Shown: positions 14,736 through 21,336 of the stretch, piece after piece | Layout: the number at the start of each line of letters is the position of its first letter | How positions within the stretch are numbered: position 1 is the first letter of the stretch | Source: a virus | DNA: 23,437 nt | Virus record (IMG/VR): IMGVR_UViG_3300028392_000292 | Span: 1 to 23,437 of that record | Strand: one strand, 5' to 3' | Position numbers and translations under genes: made by a program | Notes under the pieces: model-generated | The model's database searches: none | The model's input: only the letters and a program-made list of their open reading frames with translations | Told to the model about the DNA's origin: nothing

Positions 14736-14990
14736 ATGGCTTTTGTACCAAAACTCAAGCTACTAGAAGGAAAATCCCGCCTTGCCTTGGGCTTTTTCAA
14801 CAGCCTAATCAATCGCATTGAGTGCACTAAGCCTATCGAGGGTGATGGCATTTTAATCACCGAGGAGCCCGACGGGTCCGGCTTTACGATAATGCTAGAC
14901 GCTAACAACATCGTCACCCTCAACGTTTGCAGTAACGGCGTACCCGACACCATAGACGTCTACGTCTCGCCTCCAGCTCCGCCCGCCTAG
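14736..14990 (+). CDS. Small tail-tip protein, unknown
   Basis: Protein of 84 residues with helix LALGFFNSLINRIECTK then a beta hairpin (GILITEEPDGSGFTIML), ending in Pro-rich VSPPAPPA. It lies between the distal tail gene and a 343-residue tail protein. Function unknown; small neck or hub components are often of this kind. Its stop TAG (14988-14990) is followed by the TTGACA at 14994. Confidence 0.5.
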   Translation: MAFVPKLKLLEGKSRLALGFFNSLINRIECTKPIEGDGILITEEPDGSGFTIMLDANNIVTLNVCSNGVPDTIDVYVSPPAPPA

Positions 14991-14993
14991 CCT

Positions 14994-15019
14994 TTGACAA
15001 TGAGCACCCAGAAACAACC
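14994..15019 (+). promoter_or_regulatory. TTGACA start-proximal element with 20-base spacer and mini-ORF
   Basis: TTGACA at 14994-14999 is 20 bases before the ATG at 15020, longer than in the other cases. An ATG at 15000 opens a seven-codon frame (MSTQKQP) that ends in TGA at 15021-15023, overlapping the ATG of the main gene. A leader peptide coupled to the gene is possible. Confidence 0.35.
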
Positions 15020-16051
15020 ATGAGCCTAGACATCCTCATCGACAGCAAAGCGGGCACACTTATCGCGGGAGGATCAGCTCCTTTTGGCACGCTTCCTACA
15101 CTCACTCGGAACGACACCTATACCATTCGCGTCCGGCCCCAAGAGAAGGTGGCCAACCTATATCGCGACACCACCTTTACCTCTCCAAGCTTTAAATTTG
15201 GCCTAGGCTTTTTAGATCTCGAACCTACTGCAGGCAGCTTTAAGCTTAGCACCACCACCGGCACCTCTGGCGACATCGCCTACAATGCCAGTACGGCCGC
15301 CATCCTCACCGCCGTCTCAGGGATCGCGGGCAACGTCACCGTGGCCACCTTTGGCGGCGACGGCTCCGCCTGGCTGATCACCGCCGCCACTGCCAATACC
15401 GCCCTCAGCTTTAGCGGATCTAGCTTTACCCTGTTCCCACCCTGCGACGTCCTAATCGGTACCCGCCTAAACTACGCGTCGGGCGTCTGCGCTCAGGTCA
15501 CGGTGGCCTTGCATCGTTCGCCCGCCGTCTATTCGGACAGCTTTGCCGTCAGCTCTACCGCTGGACAGATGGCGCTAAGCCTAGTCAATAACGGGTCGGT
15601 CACTTTTAACGAAACCTACCAGCTCGCAGTTGGCCCAGATGTAGATTCAGGCACATTTGTTTTGAAGTACGGCGTTACTGCTACCACCGCTATTTTAATC
15701 GGCACAGGCGTAGCCAGCTTTACGTCTGCCCTCGAGGGCATCACCGCTATCTCCACGGGTAACATTGCCGTGTCCGTGGCGGCAGATCGCTCCACCTATA
15801 ACATCAGCTTCGTCGGCGCCCTTGGGTACACCAACATCACCACCGTACTTACCCTGGACGCCACCAACGTGGTTTATGGTAAGTACTATCAAAGTGTAGT
15901 GACCATGGCGACGGCCTCCATCGACCAGCTCTTCACCGAAACGACCGAGAATTTTATCGAACCACTTTTAGAAATTCAGATTGTCGATAGTGGCACCACC
16001 TACACCGCCCTTCAAAGCTCCTGCAGGCTGCGTCGCGATTTAATCGTTTAA
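15020..16051 (+). CDS. Tail protein with duplicated beta module
   Basis: Protein of 343 residues, Ser/Thr/Ala rich. A similar module seems to occur twice: residues about 75-140 (GSFKLSTTTGTSGDIAYNAS, then AAILTAVSGI) and about 210-280 (GTFVLKYGVTATTAILIGTG, then ALEGITA). Both open with G-x-F-x-L and continue with a Thr-rich loop, a helix with AxSGI/EGI, and strands. This looks like a repeated carbohydrate-binding or structural sandwich, as in tail tip and fibre proteins. The C-terminus is shorter and beta-rich. The ATG at 15020 overlaps a mini-ORF stop. Function is not known. Confidence 0.6.
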   Translation: MSLDILIDSKAGTLIAGGSAPFGTLPTLTRNDTYTIRVRPQEKVANLYRDTTFTSPSFKFGLGFLDLEPTAGSFKLSTTTGTSGDIAYNASTAAILTAVSGIAGNVTVATFGGDGSAWLITAATANTALSFSGSSFTLFPPCDVLIGTRLNYASGVCAQVTVALHRSPAVYSDSFAVSSTAGQMALSLVNNGSVTFNETYQLAVGPDVDSGTFVLKYGVTATTAILIGTGVASFTSALEGITAISTGNIAVSVAADRSTYNISFVGALGYTNITTVLTLDATNVVYGKYYQSVVTMATASIDQLFTETTENFIEPLLEIQIVDSGTTYTALQSSCRLRRDLIV

Positions 16052-16079
16052 CTCTGGGCAGTAGCCCAAGCAAGATCCT

Positions 16080-16736
16080 ATGGCTTTTCTCTTTGCAAAA
16101 TCGTTTCCTTTTTGCGTTGCAGAAAGTGCTTTGGCAACTGGGAGCGGCACCAAGTACCCATTCGCAATGTCCCTTAAGGACGTAATGAGCTTATTTTGGA
16201 AGTTTGAATCATTTTCTTTGACTGGAAATTATTCACTCTCTTTTGAGTGGGGGACACCTGCATCAACAAAAACAGTTAACGACTCATATAGCGCTACCAT
16301 TAGCACGGAATTTATTTCATTTTGGCCTCATAAAATGAGCGACATGATTTGTCCCGTCGATTATGTTGGATATCCATTATTTTATGGATTCTGTAATGGA
16401 TTTGGGACTAGCTACGGAACGGGCGGACCGTATTCAACCAACACACTTCTGGATCTTAATATATTTAGGCAAGACCCATATCCAGTAATTAAAAAGGGTG
16501 AGCTTTTTTACCCGAATATTTACATAGGGATAAGCACGGATCTTGAGTACAGCGCTGAATACAGCTCAATCTTTCCAAACGGAAGTTATATAGCCGCACC
16601 CAATATGTTTAAGATAACTATTAATGGAAACGATTATTTAAGTGACTTTTACGCTACTGCAGACAGTCCCGCTTCATTCAACTCATTTAGCGGACAGCTC
16701 GCGTTTTCTGTGCAAAATGAAAAACTTGCTGAATGA
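16080..16736 (+). CDS. Unknown aromatic-rich protein in AT-rich island
   Basis: Protein of 218 residues, unusually rich in Phe, Tyr, Ser and Trp (AFLFAKSFPFCV, FWKFESFSLTGNYSLSFEWG). No domain recognised and no clear lipobox; the N-terminus has a hydrophobic start but no obvious cleavage site. The DNA is AT-rich compared with its neighbours: 60-base samples at 16201 and 16321 have 23 G+C each, versus 41 at 15301. That suggests recent transfer. It overlaps the next gene by 20 bases and they may work as a pair. It could be a fibre or surface protein or an accessory gene. Weak hairpin TGGGC/GCCCA (16055-16068) lies before it. Confidence 0.5.
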   Translation: MAFLFAKSFPFCVAESALATGSGTKYPFAMSLKDVMSLFWKFESFSLTGNYSLSFEWGTPASTKTVNDSYSATISTEFISFWPHKMSDMICPVDYVGYPLFYGFCNGFGTSYGTGGPYSTNTLLDLNIFRQDPYPVIKKGELFYPNIYIGISTDLEYSAEYSSIFPNGSYIAAPNMFKITINGNDYLSDFYATADSPASFNSFSGQLAFSVQNEKLAE

Positions 16737-17232
16737 AATAGTGCAATCGGGTGGGATATTGTGTGGCGGCTTTGTGCGTGATTACTTGATTCGAGGAGGA
16801 CAATTTAACGACATAGATTTTTTTTTCAAAAAAGATTGGCCAGAACCATTTCAATCGTGGGAACGAATCCGGACTGTTAAGGGAAACGAAACAGCTCAAA
16901 AAATATTTAATGGTGTTAAGTATCATTGCTTAATAGTTGAAAGCACCGACCTTAGCTCGAATGTATTTTGTTTTGACGGAATAAAACTATATCCTCGCCC
17001 CTTGGTTGCCCCCATAGACTATGTGCAATCATTCCGTTTTATTTTTGAAAATAAGTACACACTGCAAGTTCCATCATTAAAGAATCTACGCCTAGAGGCC
17101 AAGCTTAAGAAAAAAGGATGGGAAAGGGCAGGCATTGTATATGTTTCGTCTGATATTGCAACACCCCCTACCGTCGGCCCTTGGTCAGATTTTACCCTGG
17201 CAAAGGAAAGGTTTGATGCTGTAGCCCTTTGA
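16717..17232 (+). CDS. Nucleotidyltransferase-fold protein (poly(A)-polymerase-like)
   Basis: Protein of 171 residues from ATG 16717; earlier in-frame starts such as 16642 are less likely because they overlap the upstream gene more deeply. Residues 17-24 read GGFVRDYL, then about ten residues later NDIDFFF (D32, D34): the GG-x-VRD...DxD pattern of the tRNA nucleotidyltransferase/poly(A) polymerase head domain, where the aspartates bind metal and ATP or CTP. The remaining protein is short, without the usual RNA-binding arms, so it may modify a protein, a tRNA or a small molecule. It is AT-rich like its partner. Its TGA (17230-17232) is in the next TTGACA. Unusual among tail genes. Confidence 0.65.
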   Translation: MKNLLNEIVQSGGILCGGFVRDYLIRGGQFNDIDFFFKKDWPEPFQSWERIRTVKGNETAQKIFNGVKYHCLIVESTDLSSNVFCFDGIKLYPRPLVAPIDYVQSFRFIFENKYTLQVPSLKNLRLEAKLKKKGWERAGIVYVSSDIATPPTVGPWSDFTLAKERFDAVAL

Positions 17233-17247
17233 CACCCACCGCCCAGA
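17229..17247 (+). promoter_or_regulatory. TTGACA start-proximal element before BppU-like gene
   Basis: TTGACA at 17229-17234 includes the TGA stop of the previous gene and is 13 bases before the ATG at 17248. The spacer (CCCACCGCCCAGA) has no Shine-Dalgarno core. Confidence 0.5.
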
Positions 17248-17583
17248 ATGGCCGCTGGCGTCTATAATTTAACCATCGAGCAGGGCGTGGATCTCGCCCT
17301 CGAAGTTGCAGTTAAAGATAGCACCGCCGCCACCTACTCACTCACCGGCGCTACTGCAGCCGCTCAGATCCGTGACACCTACAACGGCTCCCTCCTAGCC
17401 ACCTTCGCCTCTGTTACTGCCACCGGCACCACTGGCTCTCTTACCCTGGCATTAAGCGCCGCCACCGCCTCCGCCTTGCCCTTGTCTGGCGGGTACTGGG
17501 ATCTTCTCCTCACTACGTCGGCCGCCACAAAAGTCCGCCTGCTTCAAGGATCAGTATCCATCGCAGGTGAGGTGACAGCTTAA
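17248..17583 (+). CDS. BppU-like tail or baseplate protein
   Basis: Protein of 111 residues with a pattern common in phage tails: an opening YNLTIEQGVDLALEVAV, then GATAAAQIRDT, and closing RLLQGSVSIAGEVTA. That immunoglobulin-like arrangement (strand, R-D-x, repeat of alternating strands, final VSIAGEVT) resembles the BppU N-terminal domain of upper baseplate proteins that hold receptor-binding proteins. It precedes two likely fibre proteins, which fits. The stop TAA overlaps the next ATG (TAATG). Assignment from memory of the pattern, not tested. Confidence 0.6.
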   Translation: MAAGVYNLTIEQGVDLALEVAVKDSTAATYSLTGATAAAQIRDTYNGSLLATFASVTATGTTGSLTLALSAATASALPLSGGYWDLLLTTSAATKVRLLQGSVSIAGEVTA

Positions 17584-17717
17584 TGGCCCTCACCGCCACC
17601 GTCTGCGGTCCGGCCAGCATCTCCGTAGCCGTCGGCACACCCATCGTTACCGGCTCAGCTGGGGCAGGGGGCGTGACCACTGGCACGGCCGTGGCCTTGG
17701 CCGTTGCCTTGGGATGA
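17583..17717 (+). CDS. Small Ala/Val/Gly/Thr-rich protein (44 residues)
   Basis: Coupled to the previous gene by TAATG. The product is almost entirely A, V, G, T, S and L, with no charged residue, and reads MALTATVCGP, then a repetitive stretch ending GTAVALAVALG. A one-helix membrane segment is possible at the C-terminus, or a small tail accessory protein. It has a proper start and stop and sits in a tight gene series, so it is probably real, but its function is unknown. Confidence 0.4.
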   Translation: MALTATVCGPASISVAVGTPIVTGSAGAGGVTTGTAVALAVALG

Positions 17718-17734
17718 CATAGGAACCAAAGAAA

Positions 17735-18709
17735 ATGAAACAAGTCTGGCCAAATTACTCATACTCGCCCACGACCAACGTCCTTACCCTCACGGGCCTT
17801 AACATAGACCGCGACCAGCTTCTGCTCGTCACGGCCGCCGATCGCGGGCGGATCATGTACAACTTTGCCGATAGCACCGTCACGGCGTCCGCCTTCACCG
17901 CTGGGGCCAATACTGGCCTCACCCTGGTGGCGTCTACTGCGGGCCTCACCACCACGGCCTCGCTTGTTATCTACTACGATGATCAAGTGGCTGGGATCTC
18001 TGGCACGGTCACCATCGGCTCTGCCCTCCCCGCAGGCACAAACAGCATCGGCGTAGTGTCAGTCGCCAACAGCGTCACCGTCTCCGCTCTGCCCGTCTCA
18101 CTTTCCACCACTACCATCGGCGGGACGGCTCGGCTGAATGTTACTCTATCCTCTGCCGCCACCCCCGGCTCTACTGCACCCAGCTACGCAAACCTATACG
18201 GAGGGACAGACGGCACGCTTATCCGCGCCATCAGTGTAGACACCAGCGGCCGCACTGTCGTCACGGGGTCGGTTTCGCTTACTTCACTCCCGGCCCTTGT
18301 CGCTGGCACGGCACAGATTGGAAGCGTCACGGCCAGCATTTCTAACACGGTTCCCATCAGCATCTCCTCCGTCACGGTTGGAAACAGCGTCACCATCGGC
18401 TCGCTCCCTGCAATTAGTGGCACGGTCACGGCTAACATTGCAATTTCATCCAGTGCCATCACCTCGGGCAGTTTTAGCTCACTCACCTCAGCCACCCTCG
18501 TCCCTGCCAACACAGCTCGCAAAATGGCCACCGTCTACAATCTCGGAGCAGGGCAACTATTCGTGAACGCTGGGGCAAGTGCTACCACGCTAGGGGGTGG
18601 ATTTATGGTGGCTTTATCTAGCGGGGATTTCTACGAGTGCGACTACACCACCACTACACTCTCTGCCATCTTCGCCACGGCTGGAACGGCTAGCTGGGTC
18701 AGTCATTAA
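17735..18709 (+). CDS. Repeat-rich tail fibre-like protein
   Basis: Protein of 324 residues, dominated by Ser, Thr, Val, Ala and Gly. Short repeats appear in the middle (SVTVSALPVS, SVSLTSLPAL, SVTIGSLPAI) and DNA copies include GTCACCATCGGCTC at 18008-18021 and 18389-18402, indicating repeat expansion. The beta-strand-turn pattern resembles a trimeric beta-helix fibre or collar shaft. The C-terminus is globular (TARKMATVYNLGAGQLFVNA). It follows a BppU-like gene and precedes the SGNH fibre. AGGAACCAAA (17721-17730) lies before it, shared with the capsid leader. Function inferred from position and composition. Confidence 0.65.
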   Translation: MKQVWPNYSYSPTTNVLTLTGLNIDRDQLLLVTAADRGRIMYNFADSTVTASAFTAGANTGLTLVASTAGLTTTASLVIYYDDQVAGISGTVTIGSALPAGTNSIGVVSVANSVTVSALPVSLSTTTIGGTARLNVTLSSAATPGSTAPSYANLYGGTDGTLIRAISVDTSGRTVVTGSVSLTSLPALVAGTAQIGSVTASISNTVPISISSVTVGNSVTIGSLPAISGTVTANIAISSSAITSGSFSSLTSATLVPANTARKMATVYNLGAGQLFVNAGASATTLGGGFMVALSSGDFYECDYTTTTLSAIFATAGTASWVSH

Positions 18710-18719
18710 GGATTAGGCA

Positions 18720-20246
18720 ATGGCACTCTATCGTTCTTTTTCTCCGATAAATTCATTCGGATACAATGACAACGATTTTGCTGATTTTGTGCAACGTGGC
18801 GGTGGCGCAAGTATTTTTACGTCAGCGGAATTAGAAGCAGGCCACAATCTTGTCGTTCGACTAAAAGCATCAGGTCTATGGGCAAAAATGATTGGATTCT
18901 ACCCATTCTTAGGAAGGGCTGAAACGCCGTGCAGACAAAACCTAAAAGGCTCTGCGTATCCATTAACTTTTGGAAAAGACAATAACTCGCTGACATTCGG
19001 CTGGTCTTTTGCTTCTTGGGGGGCAAGAGGCGACGGCTGGGGTGCTTATGCCGACACAGGCTTTTCTCCTCTTACTGGTTGGCCGGAATACGCCTCTGGA
19101 TTCAGAAGCGGTTCGTTCGGATTGGATATTTTACAAGACGGAAAGAACGCCGCTTTTACAGATGTATTTACCAGCGGAACTGGAAGAGCCGGATCGAGCG
19201 GCGCGGCTTTATTGTTGCGCCCTACAACATCCTACTACGCGCTTCCCGGCTGGATTGGTAGTGGATCTGGTCAAGTATCTTTCACGACTCCTGCAAATGT
19301 TGTTGGGACGTGGTTAGTTACGCAAAGTAGTGATCCATCGACAAACTCAGCCGCATTAACTCACCCAGACGTGACTAGGGTTGTCTACAAGGATGCTGCT
19401 GTAGTGGCTAGTGCCTCGACTCAGTGGTATCCACCCGCTGATGGCGGCGGCGCTTATACTTTAAATGGAAATCTTCGTTTTGCTGGAAATGGGGATGGAA
19501 CCAGAATGAGCAACTCTCAGTCTTCTGATAGGCCAATGTCATGCTGCTTTTTTGGGTTAGGTCTTACAGCGGCAGAAGCCACAGCTCTTTCCTCAATTAT
19601 CACTAAATTTAAGACTGATCGCCAGGGAGCAATACCCGACATGAAAATCATAGGTGATGGAGATTCAATTATGGCCGCATACCTTACTTATCCTGGCGGA
19701 GTTGTCGGCGGCGGATCTGGAAACATTCGCGGATCTTTAAATTTCTTAGTTACTAAGTCAGGTGTTTTTTCAAATCTTACCGATTCTAATTTAAACAACT
19801 ATGCGGTGGGTGGGTATACCGCGGCGTCTGTTCTTTCCGGATACGCTTCCAACGCCCACAGCCTTAGCGGTACAGCGAGCAAGTACATCCTATGGATAGG
19901 GACAAACGATATTAACAACTCTGTTTCCAACGCAACGATCCAATCTAACATGCGATCAATTTGGGCTAAGGCCAAGCAAGACGGCTACTACACCGTGGCC
20001 TTTACGGTTCTAAAAAGATCATCTTTCACTCAAGGTGGCGCGATGGACACCCAACGCATCGCACTTAACGCGCTTATTAAAGCGGACGAGGGAACATATG
20101 TAGATCAAGTGGTAGATGTGGATTCAGTAATTTCTTACAGCATGCTCAACGCCACTTACTTTGGAGATACTGACGGCACATTCCTTCACCCCAACGATGT
20201 AGGCCATAACTTAATTTGGACTTATGTAGCCTCTGTCTTAAAATAA
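18720..20246 (+). CDS. Tail fibre with SGNH-hydrolase domain
   Basis: Protein of 508 residues. The N-terminal 300 residues look like a tail attachment and beta-sandwich (LamG-like) part (YPLTFGKDNNSLTFGWSFAS, SNSQSSDRPMSCCFFGLGL). The C-terminal 200 form an SGNH/GDSL esterase: GDS at 314-316 with S316 nucleophile, IGTND at 393-397, and DGTFLHPNDVGH with D485 and H490. These enzymes commonly deacetylate capsular or cell-wall sugars, giving the virion access to the host surface. An AAGGA 7 bases before ATG 18720 is a good Shine-Dalgarno. GC is lower than in tail genes upstream (16 of 60 at 19741), consistent with exchange of a host-range module. Confidence 0.85.
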   Translation: MALYRSFSPINSFGYNDNDFADFVQRGGGASIFTSAELEAGHNLVVRLKASGLWAKMIGFYPFLGRAETPCRQNLKGSAYPLTFGKDNNSLTFGWSFASWGARGDGWGAYADTGFSPLTGWPEYASGFRSGSFGLDILQDGKNAAFTDVFTSGTGRAGSSGAALLLRPTTSYYALPGWIGSGSGQVSFTTPANVVGTWLVTQSSDPSTNSAALTHPDVTRVVYKDAAVVASASTQWYPPADGGGAYTLNGNLRFAGNGDGTRMSNSQSSDRPMSCCFFGLGLTAAEATALSSIITKFKTDRQGAIPDMKIIGDGDSIMAAYLTYPGGVVGGGSGNIRGSLNFLVTKSGVFSNLTDSNLNNYAVGGYTAASVLSGYASNAHSLSGTASKYILWIGTNDINNSVSNATIQSNMRSIWAKAKQDGYYTVAFTVLKRSSFTQGGAMDTQRIALNALIKADEGTYVDQVVDVDSVISYSMLNATYFGDTDGTFLHPNDVGHNLIWTYVASVLK

Positions 20247-20374
20247 TGCCCCTCCTCCTGCTCGCCCTCTTCCTCTGCTCATGCAGTCCTAAGCACACGG
20301 AAAACAATGCCCTTCCGAATTACGAGATGATGCAAGCCGCCGAGGACGCAGGCCGCACCCCATCCACCAAATGA
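20246..20374 (+). CDS. Tiny lipoprotein (42 residues)
   Basis: The start ATG overlaps the fibre stop (TAATG). It encodes MPLLLLALFLCSCSPKHTEN, with a hydrophobic core and lipobox-like LCSC: the second Cys (C13) would be lipidated after signal peptidase II, leaving about 30 polar residues. That matches an outer-membrane-anchored small lipoprotein such as a superinfection-exclusion factor or spanin component. It lies before a basic 51-residue gene and the lysis block. Small genes of this kind are easily missed; confidence is moderate because the motif is short. Confidence 0.55.
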   Translation: MPLLLLALFLCSCSPKHTENNALPNYEMMQAAEDAGRTPSTK

Positions 20375-20526
20375 AAACCTCTAAGGCGCAAAAGAAGCGC
20401 ATACATATACGAAAACACGTTTCCTTAGTCACGTTTAAGCCATCGTGCAAAGAGAAGGCAAGATGTCTGACATTCCCAGACAATCTGATGGCCATCTTTG
20501 GCTATCGCAGGGCGAAGGCTGAATAA
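20371..20526 (+). CDS. Small basic protein (51 residues)
   Basis: Starts with ATGA overlapping the previous stop. It is highly Lys/Arg rich (KTSKAQKKRIHIRKHVSL) with a cysteine pair (C26 and C32). It has no membrane helix. No function recognised; the charge suggests nucleic-acid contact. Placed in the chain of small genes before the lysis block. Supported by start/stop coupling only. Confidence 0.4.
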   Translation: MKTSKAQKKRIHIRKHVSLVTFKPSCKEKARCLTFPDNLMAIFGYRRAKAE

Positions 20527-20547
20527 GGCACGCCGTTATTAAAGTGT

Positions 20548-20709
20548 ATGACTGTCGCCAACGATAGAGAGGACAACGGCCCCGGCTGGCGCGAGTTTTG
20601 GCAAAGCCTAAAATGGCTAGAGGCAGAGGGGTACATCGAGCTTTTTTACGATAAGAACGGGGAAGAAACCGTCCGCATCGCGGAAGGCGCTGAGAACGCT
20701 AAAATATGA
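20548..20709 (+). CDS. Small acidic protein (53 residues)
   Basis: The ATG at 20548 starts an acidic product (DREDNGPGWREFWQSLKWLE) with aromatic-rich helix and a C-terminal strand region (YIELFYDKNGEETVRI). Its stop overlaps the next ATG (ATATGA, 20706). Unknown function. The acidic charge next to a basic small protein (20371) may mean they pair, but that is speculation. Confidence 0.4.
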   Translation: MTVANDREDNGPGWREFWQSLKWLEAEGYIELFYDKNGEETVRIAEGAENAKI

Positions 20710-20966
20710 GTTCCGATCAAGTGGCCGACCTTTCCGAACGCCTATCAGAGGTAAGAATTTCTGTGGCTAGGATTGAGACCCGCCAATCCGTTATCCTAGA
20801 CGTGCTAGAACGCTCCCAAGCCAGCTTGGGCGAGTACCACGGACGCCTCCGCGAGATGGAAAACTCCGCGCACTCCCTCCGCACTAAAATCTGGCTTATC
20901 TCCGTCTGCGCTGGGGCCATCTGCTCAATGGTGTGGGAGCTGGTCAAGCGCCGCATCGGCCTTTGA
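20706..20966 (+). CDS. Coiled-coil membrane protein, XhlA-like holin candidate
   Basis: Protein of 86 residues: residues 1-58 are a coiled coil rich in Glu, Arg, Ser and Leu (DLSERLSEVRISVARIETRQ), then a single hydrophobic helix at about 63-80 (IWLISVCAGAICSMVWELV) and a basic end (KRRIGL). This is the XhlA-like plan of small holin-associated proteins. The final TTTGA lies just before TTGACA at 20971. It is a good partner for the endolysin downstream, possibly as holin or lysis regulator. Confidence 0.6.
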   Translation: MSSDQVADLSERLSEVRISVARIETRQSVILDVLERSQASLGEYHGRLREMENSAHSLRTKIWLISVCAGAICSMVWELVKRRIGL

Positions 20967-20970
20967 TCCT

Positions 20971-20989
20971 TTGACACCCCGCTAGGGGT
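20971..20989 (+). promoter_or_regulatory. TTGACA start-proximal element before the 57-residue membrane gene
   Basis: TTGACA at 20971-20976 is 13 bases before ATG 20990. The preceding CTTTGATC (20961-20968) repeats part of the element ten bases earlier and holds the TGA stop of the upstream gene. Confidence 0.5.
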
Positions 20990-21163
20990 ATGCAACCCAT
21001 AATCACCACCCTGTTACAAATCGACTGGCTCGGCGCCCTTGGCGCATTAACCGCACTTCTTGCAGCCGTGGCCGCAGTAGCCGCCTTTATCCCTGGGGAT
21101 GAGCCGGAGGCGACCTTGCACAAGATCGTAGACTTCCTGAGTCAGTTTAGTAAGAAGCCCTAA
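20990..21163 (+). CDS. Small membrane protein, holin candidate (57 residues)
   Basis: Reads MQPIITTLLQIDWLGALGAL followed by a long Ala/Leu/Val helix (about residues 10-34) and then an acidic, amphipathic tail (GDEPEATLHKIVDF, SQFSKKP). A single membrane helix with short loops is the design of class III holins or pinholins. It lies four genes before the endolysin. Start codon preferred because of TTGACA 13 bases upstream. Assigned by topology and context. Confidence 0.55.
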   Translation: MQPIITTLLQIDWLGALGALTALLAAVAAVAAFIPGDEPEATLHKIVDFLSQFSKKP

Positions 21164-21168
21164 AAAAT

Positions 21169-21336
21169 ATGATCACCGGCATCCTGGCGTTGCTGGGGAC
21201 GGTAGCGGGGATTGTCTTGTGGATCATGAAGCGGCGTACCCCGCTCCAACGCGACTACGAACAGATCGAGATCGATCGATTAAAGAGGAACCGTGATATT
21301 GATTCGTGGTGGTCTTCTCGTCCTCCTAGCGCTTAG
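21169..21336 (+). CDS. Single-helix membrane protein overlapping a lipoprotein gene
   Basis: Protein of 55 residues with an N-terminal helix (MITGILALLGTVAGIVLWIM), a positive KRR just after it, then a charged helix (LQRDYEQIEIDRLKRNRDID). The last 44 bases overlap the lipoprotein gene in another frame. That overlap recalls i-spanin/o-spanin (Rz/Rz1) arrangements, but the KRR after the helix favours a cytoplasmic C-terminus, opposite to a spanin, and the protein is short. It may instead be a second small holin component. Confidence 0.5.
   Translation: MITGILALLGTVAGIVLWIMKRRTPLQRDYEQIEIDRLKRNRDIDSWWSSRPPSA

Noticed and set aside
16642-16716. Upstream in-frame start for the nucleotidyltransferase gene
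   Set aside because: It would overlap the previous gene by 95 bases with an unrelated Thr/Leu/His sequence; ATG 16717 gives the natural start just before the GG-F-VRD motif.
20961-20980. CCTTTGATCCT shared with 4441-4451
   Set aside because: The earlier copy is within coding sequence of the DUF6232-like gene and the 11-base match is likely chance.
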